The position numbers were made by a program, and so were the translations under genes. Below, piece after piece: positions 8,486 through 16,985 of a stretch of 64,000 nt of DNA; position 1 is the stretch's first letter, and each line of letters starts with the position of its first letter. Source of the stretch: Acetobacterium fimetarium (lineage in GTDB: Bacteria; Bacillota; Clostridia; Eubacteriales; Eubacteriaceae); contig NZ_WJBC01000006.1 of the NCBI RefSeq assembly GCF_014284475.1, positions 80,803-144,802 of the forward strand. The letters are read 5' to 3'. The notes beneath the pieces are model-generated. The model ran no database searches, was not told where the DNA came from, and saw only the letters and a list, made by a program, of their open reading frames with translations.

Positions 8486-10483
8486 CTAAACCGGATAATC
8501 AAAGGAGAATGAATCGCCGGGCTTGCCGATCAGGAGCAGATAGGAGCCGGCCGTCACCGCGGTGCCGGCGGCGTCGCTGGCGAGACTGTCGTAATTTGGC
8601 TGCAGATCGGGTCCGTAAATGACAATGCGGCCGCCGTCAGGAATGTCAGCACTGAAAGTGCCGTCCTGATCGAGCTTTCTGACGACGTTCAGGCCATCGC
8701 TGCCGATGCTGATCGGCTCACTCTTCGTGAGAGAAACTGCATCGGCGGTATTCATCATTTGATAATTCATCATCGTTAAGGTGTCTTTCCCGCCACTCGT
8801 GGTGATGACCGACTGCGCCAGATCTCGGCCGTAAGGCAGTATCATCTGCGTCGTGGTGGCGTCCTTTAAACCGTAGAGGGTGGTGCCGCCCTGATTGGAC
8901 GTAGAATAAACATAGCCGGGCAGCTCCGCCAGCACACCGGTTTTACAGGCGATGGCGCTGGAATCGATGGCGCTGAGGTTGACGGGAATCCAGGATTTGC
9001 CGCTGAAGCGACTGGTGTCGAGAGCCGGATCGCCGGCTTCCAGTTTCTGTCCTGAAACAAAGCCCGCATCGGTCAGAGAATCATAGACCACAAAGAGTTT
9101 TTTACCGTCGTTTTCGGTAAAACCGAACCGGTAGCCCGCCGGCATATGAAAATAGCCATCGCTCAGATAAGGAAAGCTGCCCTGAATTTCAAACGCGCCA
9201 TCTTTGTATTTCTGGTAGATCATGGCAGTTTTCTCGTCATTGAAGTCGATTTTCATGATGGCCGAGCCATCCCCGTAAATCCCGGCATTGGACAGGATGG
9301 TAGCGGGGATGGTGGCGGCGGTGGGCTCTACTTTGGTGAGCTCTTCAACCTGCCCGATGCCGTTTTCATCAATCAGCGCCTGGACAATATCATTGGCGAT
9401 ACCGGTGACATCGGCGTTGCCGGCAAAGACAATGGCCACGGTGATATTCTGATCAGGCAGAATATAGAGCTGCGAGTTATACTGGGGCGACCCGCCGTTT
9501 TTGCCGATCACCCGCACCTTCTGCAGTTCAAAATCCGGCAGTGAAACGCTGTCCCAGCCCAGCCCATAGGGATAAAGCGGGGTTCCCGACGGTAGCGTCT
9601 CCGCTCCGTATTGGGGACTGGTGTATTCGGCCAACATGGCGTCATTCATGATTTTGCCGTCGAGCAGCGCCTGGCCGTATTTGCACAGATCCACCGCCGT
9701 CGATGCGATGCCGCCGGAACCGAGGCTGTTGATGTATTCCACCGGTGCGGCAGTGCCATCCTCGTTGTATTTCCGGGCAATGTTGGTGTTGTCCGTTTTA
9801 TAATTGCAGCTGGAATTTGTCATGCCCGCTTTTTTGAAGATATTCGCCGCCAGATAGTCGGCAAAAGACTGGCCGGAAACTTTTTCCACCAGAATCTCGG
9901 CGAAGGTGAAACAGTCATTGCAGTAGACGCTGATCTTGCCCGGATCACCCTTCAGCTCAGTTCCCGCCAGATAGGCCAGAAAGTTTTCGGTATAGTTGGG
10001 GTCCGGTTCGGTTGTTTCGGCATTGTTGGTGTAGGTGCCCGGAAAGGCGGCGCTATGGTTCAGCAGCATTCTGACCGTGATGTCGCGGTAGCGGCTGTCC
10101 GGCATGGTGAACTCCGGCATGTAGTCGACCACCGGTTTATCGAGCGCCAGTTTTCCGTCCTGGCAAAGCTGCAGGATGGCCGCCGCCGTGAACACTTTGC
10201 TGACCGAACAGATATTGTACTGGGTATCCGTGGTCACCGCAAGCCCGGCGGTTCGGTCAGCCATGGCAAAGCCTTCGTGATAGACAACTTTGCCGTTGTC
10301 CATAATGGCGACAGTGGCGCTGGACGCACCGCCGGCGGATATGGCATTCCAGATCTCCGTTCGCGCCGTCGCCATGGTCTTTTCATAACTGCGGGACGCC
10401 GTTTTGGGACTGCACCCCGTCATCACCGAAACCATCAGGACCAGACTGAGTCCCAACACCAGAATTTTTCTTCTCATTTTCAT
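8486..10483 (-). CDS. Beta-lactamase-family (class C type) serine hydrolase, lipoprotein
   Basis: A 665-residue predicted lipoprotein: signal peptide MKMRRKILVLGLSLVLMVSV with lipobox-like MTGC. The N-terminal ~390 residues form a serine beta-lactamase/DD-peptidase fold (PF00144 type): SVSK in CSVSKVFTAAAIL as the SxxK nucleophile motif, YCN in the YxN position, and GKNGG near where HxG/KTG is expected. The C-terminal ~270 residues are an added domain of unknown type. Members of this family include esterases, D-aminopeptidases and penicillin-binding proteins, so the substrate cannot be given. AAAGGA five bases before the ATG supports this start. It is monocistronic, bounded by terminators on both sides. 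Confidence 0.85.
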   Translation of the reverse strand: MKMRRKILVLGLSLVLMVSVMTGCSPKTASRSYEKTMATARTEIWNAISAGGASSATVAIMDNGKVVYHEGFAMADRTAGLAVTTDTQYNICSVSKVFTAAAILQLCQDGKLALDKPVVDYMPEFTMPDSRYRDITVRMLLNHSAAFPGTYTNNAETTEPDPNYTENFLAYLAGTELKGDPGKISVYCNDCFTFAEILVEKVSGQSFADYLAANIFKKAGMTNSSCNYKTDNTNIARKYNEDGTAAPVEYINSLGSGGIASTAVDLCKYGQALLDGKIMNDAMLAEYTSPQYGAETLPSGTPLYPYGLGWDSVSLPDFELQKVRVIGKNGGSPQYNSQLYILPDQNITVAIVFAGNADVTGIANDIVQALIDENGIGQVEELTKVEPTAATIPATILSNAGIYGDGSAIMKIDFNDEKTAMIYQKYKDGAFEIQGSFPYLSDGYFHMPAGYRFGFTENDGKKLFVVYDSLTDAGFVSGQKLEAGDPALDTSRFSGKSWIPVNLSAIDSSAIACKTGVLAELPGYVYSTSNQGGTTLYGLKDATTTQMILPYGRDLAQSVITTSGGKDTLTMMNYQMMNTADAVSLTKSEPISIGSDGLNVVRKLDQDGTFSADIPDGGRIVIYGPDLQPNYDSLASDAAGTAVTAGSYLLLIGKPGDSFSFDYPV

Positions 10484-10507
10484 CTCTTTCCTTTCAGACT
10501 ATTTTCC

Positions 10508-10597
10508 GTTGGTTCTTTTTTACCCTATTATTATGAATTTAGCAACCCTTTTCTGCAGTAAAAAAACGCCATTCCGGTCACGAATGACGTTTTTTCT
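10508..10597 (-). repeat. Repeat B, copy 1, containing a terminator for the HD-GYP gene
   Basis: About 90 bp resembling 12690-12778. The hairpin AAAAAACGCCATTC (10561-10574) / GAATGACGTTTTTT (10582-10596) ends the HD-GYP gene on the minus strand; the adjoining AGCAACCCTTTTCTGC and TTTTTACCCTATT segments also match the second copy. Confidence 0.7.
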
Positions 10598-10609
10598 GAT
10601 GCTGGTCAT

Positions 10610-11629
10610 TTAATTATCTGCCGCTCGATCGGAGTGTTCCACGCGGATGTTTAAGAGTTCTTCCCAGTTTTCAATGAATAAATCTGTGATCCTGGGATCA
10701 AACATGATGCCTCTATTTTCCAGCAGATAGTTTTTGGCAGCGGCCAGCGGCCAGGCTTCCTTGTAACAGCGTTCATGAGAGATCGCATCGAAAACATCGG
10801 CAATGGACACAATGCGACTGAAAATATTGATATTCTCACCCCTAATCCCATTGGGGTAGCCGGAACCATCCCACCGCTCATGATGGCTCAAGGCGATGAT
10901 GCCAGCAATTTTCATGATTTTATGGTGCGATTTTTTCAGGATATCGTAACCGATGGTCGTCTGTGTCTTCATACAGTCGAATTCGGTCCGGGACAGCGCG
11001 CCCGGTTTGCATAAGATGTGATCTGGAATGCCGATTTTGCCGACGTCATGCATCGGCGCGGCAATTTTCAGCAGCGTGGCATCTTCCTTGCCTAATCCAT
11101 ATTTGAGCCCGATCAGATAGGAATACTCCGCCACGCGAACGACGTGCTTCGCGGCCTCTTTTGAACGGGTTTCAATGATCTGACCGAGGGTATAAATGAC
11201 TTCTTTCTGAGTTTCAATGATTTCTTCATTGGCCCTCAGCAGCCGTTGCTCCGCGTGTTTGATATCCGTAATGTCCTGAATGACGCCGATGATGCCGGCG
11301 GGTTCTCCCATCAGATCGGTGAACAGGGCCTTGTTGAAAATGACATCCTTCTTTTCCCCGGCGGCGGTCCCCACGTGCAGCTCATAGACCTGTTTTTGCT
11401 TCGTCTCAAGCAGTTCCAAATCGGTTTGCTGATAAACGGAAGCCTCTTCATCCGTGAAAATATCAAAGGCCGTTTTGCCAATATACTCGGAGGGACAGAG
11501 TCCGCTCGCTTTCTCAAACGCTTTATTGCCACCGAGGAAGCGCAAATCCGTATCCTTGTAAAAAATCGGTGCAGGGACGGCATTCATCACGGCATTCTGA
11601 AAGTTCATCACATTATACAGTTCATCCAT
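10610..11629 (-). CDS. C-terminal PAS-HD-GYP part of the interrupted sensor
   Basis: 339 residues from the first ATG after the amber codon. A PAS domain (about 12-135, NAVPAPIFYKDTDLRFLGGN) precedes an HD-GYP c-di-GMP phosphodiesterase (about 145-320) with intact metal ligands in HDVGK and HHERWDGSGYP. No Shine-Dalgarno sequence precedes the ATG, so independent translation looks poor. Confidence 0.7.
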   Translation of the reverse strand: MDELYNVMNFQNAVMNAVPAPIFYKDTDLRFLGGNKAFEKASGLCPSEYIGKTAFDIFTDEEASVYQQTDLELLETKQKQVYELHVGTAAGEKKDVIFNKALFTDLMGEPAGIIGVIQDITDIKHAEQRLLRANEEIIETQKEVIYTLGQIIETRSKEAAKHVVRVAEYSYLIGLKYGLGKEDATLLKIAAPMHDVGKIGIPDHILCKPGALSRTEFDCMKTQTTIGYDILKKSHHKIMKIAGIIALSHHERWDGSGYPNGIRGENINIFSRIVSIADVFDAISHERCYKEAWPLAAAKNYLLENRGIMFDPRITDLFIENWEELLNIRVEHSDRAADN

Positions 11630-11662
11630 GGTCTCATGGATCTTGATGTTGGTGAAGCTGAG

Positions 11663-12538
11663 CTAAGAGACGTAACTCGCCATGCCGGCATAGAAATTCA
11701 TCGCCGTTTCAACCTGACGATGGGTAAACAGCGGCACCCGGGACAGCGCGTCCAGATAAGCTTCTTCATCAAAGCCGAAGGACTGCGCCTGTTTCCGGAA
11801 GTAGTCGTAATCGATGGGCTCATCCTGGTAAAAAAACTGCCCCAAATATATGTGGCCCATCCGCTGATTTCCGACATAAATCGGGGTCGCAATATCCCAC
11901 AGATTGTTTTTGCATTTGTACTGGCGGTATTCCCCCACGGCAATCCCTTTGGTAATTTCATAGTCGCTTTCTAAACAGTTTTTGCAGGCGGCCGGATTGA
12001 CGCGGTGAAACTTGACGCAGATATCCTGCCAGCCCTCTTTGACGATGATGTTCCCGTTCAGGTCAATAATCCCAACCGGAATTCCCGTCAACTCATAGAA
12101 ATAATCCATGATACTCTGGAATAAGGCGGCGTCCATCACCTCTCCAAGGCTGAAATTGATGGGGGTTGTCGGGTTTTCCAGGACCAGATGTCGGGAATTC
12201 AGATAATAACTTTTCACTTCCTCAGGTGCCCCCAAATTAATATGCAGCAACGCCATCGCCTGGGAATCCACATAGACGGCACTCACGTCGATATTGATCA
12301 TATGGTTGGCTTGACTTAAAAAATAAGTTTTGAACTCGAATTTTTTGTCTTTTTTCAGCTTCTCGAAATAGGCCAAAAACTGGGTTAAAGTCAATCCGAA
12401 ATTCAAATCAAGAATAAAAACACCGGTTAATTGTTCAAGGTCTTTCTCGAGTAAATCAGCACAGGAAGCACTGGCTCCAAGTACAAGGCCATCGGCATTG
12501 ACAAGCATAATTTTGTCGTTAATCGTTGTTTGATCCAT
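11663..12538 (-). CDS. N-terminal PAS-PocR part of the interrupted sensor, open to the amber codon
   Basis: 291 residues that would be made if TAG is read as stop: a PAS-like domain and a PocR sensory domain (LGEVMDAALFQSIMDYFYEL... to MNFYAGMASYVS). PocR domains bind small hydrocarbon-type ligands in some relatives. On its own it would be a free sensor module with no output domain, which suits the view that the gene is broken. Confidence 0.7.
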   Translation of the reverse strand: MDQTTINDKIMLVNADGLVLGASASCADLLEKDLEQLTGVFILDLNFGLTLTQFLAYFEKLKKDKKFEFKTYFLSQANHMINIDVSAVYVDSQAMALLHINLGAPEEVKSYYLNSRHLVLENPTTPINFSLGEVMDAALFQSIMDYFYELTGIPVGIIDLNGNIIVKEGWQDICVKFHRVNPAACKNCLESDYEITKGIAVGEYRQYKCKNNLWDIATPIYVGNQRMGHIYLGQFFYQDEPIDYDYFRKQAQSFGFDEEAYLDALSRVPLFTHRQVETAMNFYAGMASYVS

Positions 12539-12689
12539 CGCGTCTCCTTCTCCTCAACACAAAATAAAACGATGATCAGCGCACGGCATGTTCAAGTATT
12601 AAACCATCCCCGCAAAAGCAGCGACGCATCTGAGCTTATTATACCCGTTTTCAGCCGTCAATCGCATATCGAGACTGAGATATTTTTCA

Positions 12690-12778
12690 TTTAGTTCCTT
12701 TTTACCTTATTTTCAAGAATATAGCAACACTTTTCGGCAATAAAAAAACGTCATCCTTTAACGAATGACGTTTTTTTA
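12690..12778 (-). repeat. Repeat B, copy 2
   Basis: Matches 10508-10597 in the same orientation (TTTTTACC.TATT..., AGCAAC.CTTTTC, then an AAAAAACG.CAT/ATGACGTTTTTT hairpin). The two copies flank the PAS-PocR-HD-GYP gene as direct repeats. Confidence 0.65.
12742..12777. terminator. Intrinsic terminator after the 136-residue ORF
   Basis: Perfect 13-bp stem AAAAAAACGTCAT / ATGACGTTTTTTT with a 10-base loop. The A-run and T-run on both sides make it potentially bidirectional; the gene it ends is 12840-13250 on the minus strand. Confidence 0.88.
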
Positions 12779-12839
12779 TGATGCGGACTCAGTCCGCTTT
12801 TTAATTGGTGCTTCGCTGTTTATCGCAGCATGATCGGGC

Positions 12840-13250
12840 TCAGGCGGTTTTTAGCAGTCCTTTAGCCCCGCACAGCTTAGTCAGCTCTTCGCCGACGATC
12901 CGGGTCATCTGATTGAGGTCGATGTTTTCGCCGTTGAGGACATCATACCAGCCCCCGGTCACGGCATCACCGACCGTCTCTTTGAGGATGCCGCCGACAC
13001 CGCTGTAGATTTTTGCGATGGTAACGGTGGTTCCGCTGAGGGCTATCTGGATGACATACTTGTCAACCGCCGGAAACTGAATGCAGTGCATGATTCCTTT
13101 GCCGGTCAGCTGGGGTTCGCCACAGGGATAGGTACCCTCCTTCATCACATCATAGAGCTCTTCATAGGTCAGCTTCTTGTTGAGCTTCACCTTGTCGTAG
13201 CCTTTAATCATATCTTTGCTGCCTTTTTTAAACTTATCAAATAATCCCAT
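12840..13250 (-). CDS. Uncharacterised 136-residue protein
   Basis: Soluble protein beginning MGLFDKFKKGSKDMIKGYD, a Lys-rich amphipathic start, then a compact alpha/beta-looking region with two Gly-rich stretches (GKGIMHCIQFP, SGVGGILKETVG). No signal peptide, membrane segment or recognised motif. CGGAGG precedes the ATG by about ten bases. It stands alone with its own terminator. I do not recognise the family. Confidence 0.7.
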   Translation of the reverse strand: MGLFDKFKKGSKDMIKGYDKVKLNKKLTYEELYDVMKEGTYPCGEPQLTGKGIMHCIQFPAVDKYVIQIALSGTTVTIAKIYSGVGGILKETVGDAVTGGWYDVLNGENIDLNQMTRIVGEELTKLCGAKGLLKTA

Positions 13251-13465
13251 TACATGTTCTCCTCCGCTAAAGTTTTTAAAAAAGATTGATGTTTCGTATC
13301 AGTCTTAAAAAATTGTATCAATGTTAGCCACTGATTTCAATTACCGTTCACGCCGAAAAACGACTGTTCACGCAGTTTAGAAACAAGACGGCCAATTTGA
13401 TGTTGGTGGAGTATACAAAGGATACTCGGATCTGCTTGTCCGATGATGGGGAGGGTTTTCAAGCC

Positions 13466-14473
13466 TTACAGAAATGTTTTATAATCCTCGTAGTTTTTGC
13501 GCAGCAGTTCCGGGGTATCCAGACCATAGGGACATTTTTCCTTGCACTGATCGCAATGGATGCAGTCCTCGATTTTTTTCATCTTTGCCTGCCCTTCCGC
13601 CGATAACAGCGAGGCTGACGGCGAACGGCGCAGCAGCAGACTCATTCTGGCGCAGTTATTGATTTCAATGCCCTGCGGACAGGGCATGCAGTAACCACAG
13701 CCACGGCAGAAATTGCCGGCCAGTTCTTTCCGGTCACCCGCAATTTTCGCTTCCATCGCATCCGTCAGCATGGGCGGATTTTCCTGATAGGACAGAAATT
13801 CATCCAGTTCATTTTCCCGCTGAATCCCCCAGATCGGTGCCACATGGTCAAACTGTCGCAGGTAGGCATAGGCGGCTTGCGAATCGGTGATCAGCCCGCC
13901 CGACAGCGCCTTCATGGCAATAAAACCCATGTCGTTGGCCTTCGCGTCATTAACGATCTGGAGATCTTCTTCACTGGCAAGATAGCAAAACGGAAACTGC
14001 AGCGTATCGTAAAGACCAGAGTCAATTGCCTTTCTGGCGACGGTCTGGCGGTGGTTGGTGATGCCGATAAAACGTATTTTTCCCTGTTTTTTTGCTTCGA
14101 GCATGGCGTCATAGAGACCGGATTCATCCCCGGGTTTGGGGCAGAATGACGGGTTGTGAAACTGATAGATGTCGATGTAATCCGTCTTCAGATTCGTCAG
14201 ACTCGTTTCCAGCTCCTGCCAGAAAACATCGGCAGTCTGCGCCCCTGTTTTCGTGCTGATAATGATTTTTTCTCTGATCCAGGAAAAAGCGGCACCGAGT
14301 TTTTCTTCACTGTCGGTATACCATCGGGCGGTATCAAAGTAATTCATGCCATTGTAAAAGGCCTTCTGCAGCAAATAGACGGCATCCTTTTTTTCGATCC
14401 GTTGGATCGGCAGCGCCCCAAATCCATTTTTGTTGACCTTTATTTTTGTTTTTCCTAAAATAACCTGATCCAT
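13466..14473 (-). CDS. Aldo/keto reductase with C-terminal 4Fe-4S domain
   Basis: 335 residues. The N-terminal TIM barrel (about 1-255) carries AKR features: NYFDTARWYTDSEEKLG with catalytic Asp/Tyr, later TKTG (Lys) and HNPSF (His-like position). The C-terminal ~80 residues hold two cysteine groups, CRGCGYCMPCP and CIHCDQCKEKCP, typical of the ferredoxin-bearing AKR subgroup common in clostridia and acetogens. Probably an NAD(P)H- or ferredoxin-linked carbonyl reductase in the cytoplasm; substrate unknown. GGAG lies seven bases before the ATG. Single gene, no evident operon. Confidence 0.88.
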   Translation of the reverse strand: MDQVILGKTKIKVNKNGFGALPIQRIEKKDAVYLLQKAFYNGMNYFDTARWYTDSEEKLGAAFSWIREKIIISTKTGAQTADVFWQELETSLTNLKTDYIDIYQFHNPSFCPKPGDESGLYDAMLEAKKQGKIRFIGITNHRQTVARKAIDSGLYDTLQFPFCYLASEEDLQIVNDAKANDMGFIAMKALSGGLITDSQAAYAYLRQFDHVAPIWGIQRENELDEFLSYQENPPMLTDAMEAKIAGDRKELAGNFCRGCGYCMPCPQGIEINNCARMSLLLRRSPSASLLSAEGQAKMKKIEDCIHCDQCKEKCPYGLDTPELLRKNYEDYKTFL

Positions 14474-14510
14474 GATTTTTCTCCTCCAGTATTTGTGATT
14501 TTAGTCTAGT

Positions 14511-14783
14511 TTAACATATCCCATCAGGACTGTGTAAAATGATTGAAAAATTGCTGGAAATGCAGGACATGATCCACCAATTAAATCCGCCCGCAAAGGC
14601 ATCCGCGTTGCCGCGGGTTTTCCATTCGCCAGCCAGCGCTGCATTGGAAAGCAATGATATAAGCGATGACGCCGCCAGTGTCAGTACCGTTAAAAGGATG
14701 AGCTTTGTGGTTAAACGCATTTTAATGGTAAACGACTCGCCTCCATTCTGATTTTTTTGTGAATCATTTCTTTCCGCCTTCAT
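14511..14783 (-). CDS. Small hypothetical membrane-anchored protein
   Basis: About 90 residues if translation starts at 14783, where GGAG lies eight bases upstream (MKAERNDSQKNQ). One hydrophobic segment, TTKLILLTVLTLAASSLISLL (about 37-57), ends in ALA-like residues and could be a signal peptide or anchor. The tail after it is short (ending HSPDGIC), so this may be the truncated head of a larger exported sensor. It is divergent from the PAS-BTAD regulator gene. Confidence 0.45.
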   Translation of the reverse strand: MKAERNDSQKNQNGGESFTIKMRLTTKLILLTVLTLAASSLISLLSNAALAGEWKTRGNADAFAGGFNWWIMSCISSNFSIILHSPDGIC

Positions 14784-15033
14784 TTCTTTGTCTCCTTTCG
14801 TTTTTTTCGGATGCAGCATCATGATATTTTGTTTTTCCTCGCAATGTTAACTCTTGATGATCCCCGAATTTTAAACGAACTGGATTTGAGCTTGTTTTTA
14901 CCAAAGAAGAAGAGAAATTTGTCAGGAATTATTCACATTTAATCTTGTAAGCCGCAATATTATTATACTATAATCAACTGAACAACTTCTCAACAAGCAT
15001 AGCGCAAATCAACGATATATGGAGGCAGTCACA

Positions 15034-16302
15034 ATGTTAAGACAACTGACACATCATTCAACAATCGATTTTAAAATGCTGGTAGAAAAACTCGAAGAAT
15101 GTGTTTGGATCTACGATCTCAACACAAAGAAATTTTTGTATGTCAGCCCGTCCATTTACCAGTTAAGAGGTTTAACCGTGGAAGAGGCCATGCAGGAAAA
15201 ACTGGAAGATTGTTTGACCCCCGAATCTCTGCAGAAACTGAAAAACGGGTTCCTTCGCCGTTATCAGCGGTTTCTGGAAGGCGACCGCAGTGACAGCATT
15301 GTTTATAATCTCAGCGAATTTCAACAATACTGTAAAGATGGTTCCATCAAATATATTGAAATTTCGACACGTCTGGAAATAGATGAGCCTACCAATCACA
15401 TTCTGGGCATTGGTGTATCCAGAGATATCAACAAACGAAAATTACATGAGAAAAAACTGGTTGAAACCATTCGAAATCAGTATAAAATCATAAACAAGAA
15501 AAAATCGACAAAGAAATCAGACCCCGAACTTTATGTATATTTATTTGGAAAATACAGGGTATTGACCGGTCTCAAGGAAAAACCCATAAAATGGCGAACC
15601 ACTAAAACTGAAGAACTGTTTGCATTTTTACTGCAGAATGAAAACCAGTTCATTTCAAAAGACGAATTGTTGGAAGCCCTATGGCCGGATGTGGAGCTGG
15701 AGAAAGCCACAAGGTATCTTCACACCACCATCTATAATCTCAAAAATAATTTAAAAACTGCCAATATAACCTTCAACCTGGAAGTCGTCAATGGCTTATA
15801 TTGTTATGAAAAGCATCATTTTTATTCTGATCTCGGTGAATTTAAAAACATGATAAATGATGCTGTGAATCCCTATAATGAGATTGATGCAGCGTCAGCC
15901 CGAAATATCGAACGGGCAATCTTATTATATGAAGGGGACCTTCTGGCCGAAAATGATTATCCATGGGCTACATCCCAGTCTACCTTCTACCGACATCGGT
16001 TTGAAAAGTATGTATTTGCGCTGGCCAGACATTATTTTTTCAAGCGTGATTACCTGTCAACAAAACGGGTCTTATATAAACTGATTGAAATGGATAATCT
16101 CAACGAGAGATATCATGAACTGCTGTTAAATGTCTTTCGTTTTGATGATGATTATGTTGCTTTTACCCGACACTATGAAGATTTGAAAGCTCTGCTCTTA
16201 AAAGAATTGGACCAGCCACCCAACCCTTCAATCCAGGCATTGTATCAACAGTACCGGGATGATGCAGAAGCCAGTTTCAAAAATGAAAGGGCCCATTTTT
16301 AA
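15034..16302 (+). CDS. PAS domain-BTAD (SARP-like) transcriptional regulator
   Basis: 422 residues from the ATG at 15034, eight bases after GGAGG. Residues about 10-130 form a PAS domain (VWIYDLNTKKFLYVSPS, closing with ILGIGVSRDINKRK). A winged-helix, OmpR-like DNA-binding region follows (about 165-255; LFGKYRVLTG, EALWPDVELEKATRYLHTTI), then a bacterial transcriptional activator domain of TPR-like helices (about 265-410). This layout is an activator whose N-terminal PAS senses a small ligand or redox state. Likely acts on nearby or distant promoters; targets are not visible. A small membrane-protein gene is divergently transcribed upstream. Confidence 0.82.
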   Translation: MLRQLTHHSTIDFKMLVEKLEECVWIYDLNTKKFLYVSPSIYQLRGLTVEEAMQEKLEDCLTPESLQKLKNGFLRRYQRFLEGDRSDSIVYNLSEFQQYCKDGSIKYIEISTRLEIDEPTNHILGIGVSRDINKRKLHEKKLVETIRNQYKIINKKKSTKKSDPELYVYLFGKYRVLTGLKEKPIKWRTTKTEELFAFLLQNENQFISKDELLEALWPDVELEKATRYLHTTIYNLKNNLKTANITFNLEVVNGLYCYEKHHFYSDLGEFKNMINDAVNPYNEIDAASARNIERAILLYEGDLLAENDYPWATSQSTFYRHRFEKYVFALARHYFFKRDYLSTKRVLYKLIEMDNLNERYHELLLNVFRFDDDYVAFTRHYEDLKALLLKELDQPPNPSIQALYQQYRDDAEASFKNERAHF

Positions 16303-16381
16303 TGGATGCCTGCAGGAAACAGTAACCTTTTCCATTATTCATCACAAAACAGCTTGCCATTTATGCTATTTAAGGCAAATA

Positions 16382-16408
16382 AAAAAGATAACAGATCGTT
16401 ATCTTTTT
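16382..16408. terminator. Intrinsic terminator between the regulator and hypA
   Basis: Eleven-base perfect stem AAAAAGATAAC / GTTATCTTTTT with a five-base loop. It separates convergent genes (regulator on plus, hypA on minus) and may serve both. Confidence 0.8.
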
Positions 16409-16465
16409 ATGATTTCCCTCGCTTTTAGACCATCATTATTATTTTGGAATGCTCTGGTCACTCTC

Positions 16466-16807
16466 TCAGCAGGCGACGATTTCCTTGATCATGAACTCTT
16501 TACCGCACAAGATTTCCCATTCGCTGCTGCCACAGCTAGGACAGGCGTCATGATGTTCGATCAGATTGAACACTTTGCCACAGCTTTGGCAGATCGCATT
16601 GCCGGGCAGAATCTCGATTTTCAGTTCTGTATCCTGTAGCAGGGTTCCCTCCACCGCGGCCGGGTAACAGTCTTCGATGTATTTCGGAATCATCGACGAG
16701 AGCTCGCCAATCTGCAGCACCAGCGTCTGTATTTTCGTCACGCCGTTTTTTTTCGCAAACTTCTCCACCGTCTCGACGGCTCCCATTATAATTCCCAATT
16801 CATGCAT
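16466..16807 (-). CDS. hypA: Hydrogenase nickel incorporation protein HypA
   Basis: 113-residue nickel chaperone for [NiFe]-hydrogenase (or urease) maturation. The second ATG (16807) is chosen: GAGAGGTG lies seven bases before it, and it gives MHELG, whose His2 is the family's Ni ligand; the ATG two codons earlier would bury it. The zinc site is intact: C73, C76, C89, C92 (CQSC...CPSC). It closes an operon with hypB and a large flavoprotein but is set off from the latter by 178 bases containing a palindromic repeat. No other hyp genes are in the window. Confidence 0.93.
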   Translation of the reverse strand: MHELGIIMGAVETVEKFAKKNGVTKIQTLVLQIGELSSMIPKYIEDCYPAAVEGTLLQDTELKIEILPGNAICQSCGKVFNLIEHHDACPSCGSSEWEILCGKEFMIKEIVAC

Positions 16808-16871
16808 AGGCATTCACCTCTCTTTTTAAATGATAATAGTCAAACTAAATTCTAACGAATTGAACCTTTAT

Positions 16872-16978
16872 TACTTTGATGTCAGTTTACACAATTGTGT
16901 AATGTGTAGGCGAACAGTCGTAAGACTGTCCGCCGTACCGTGTAACAATTGTTTCGCGTAAATTGGCAGCGTAGCTTT
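16872..16978 (+). repeat. Palindromic repeat C, copy 1
   Basis: About 105 bp, itself a large imperfect palindrome (outer arms AGTTTACACAA / GTAAATTGGCA-type, inner arms AGGCGAACAGT / ACTGTCCGCC). It closely matches the reverse complement of 23315-23424. It lies between the 886-residue flavoprotein gene and hypA. Confidence 0.8.
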
Positions 16979-16985
16979 CGACACT

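Larger units (their letters stand above)
10610..12538 (-). pseudogene. PAS-PocR-PAS-HD-GYP sensor/phosphodiesterase gene interrupted by an in-frame TAG
   Basis: Two adjacent open frames (12538-11663 and 11629-10610) are in the same reading frame, separated by one amber codon (TAG at 11663-11665). Read through, they give about 642 residues: N-terminal PAS-like region (1-110), PocR ligand-binding domain with Cys cluster C..NPAACKNCLESD (about 145-290), a second PAS (about 305-420) and an HD-GYP domain with HDVGKIG and HHERWDGSGYPNG. PocR proteins normally run into a linker helix exactly where the TAG lies. The downstream half has no ribosome site before its first ATG (11629), arguing against two genes. 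GGAG five bases before 12538 sets the start. The intact protein would be a ligand-controlled c-di-GMP phosphodiesterase. TAG most simply replaces CAG (Gln); readthrough or recoding cannot be excluded. Confidence 0.75.
12539..12839. other. Intergenic region with repeat B and terminator
   Basis: About 300 bases between the sensor gene and the 136-residue ORF. It holds repeat B copy 2 (12690-12778) with a strong terminator; nothing gene-like is seen in the remainder. Confidence 0.6.

Noticed and set aside
9611..10561. 316-residue plus-strand open frame opposite the serine hydrolase gene
   Set aside because: Antisense shadow; the minus strand carries a complete lipoprotein with signal peptide and SxxK motif.
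10610..12538. Pyrrolysine recoding as the first explanation of the TAG
   Set aside because: The gene is not a methylamine methyltransferase, TAG is used as a normal stop by several neighbouring genes, and no pyl genes are in the window; kept only as an alternative to be tested.
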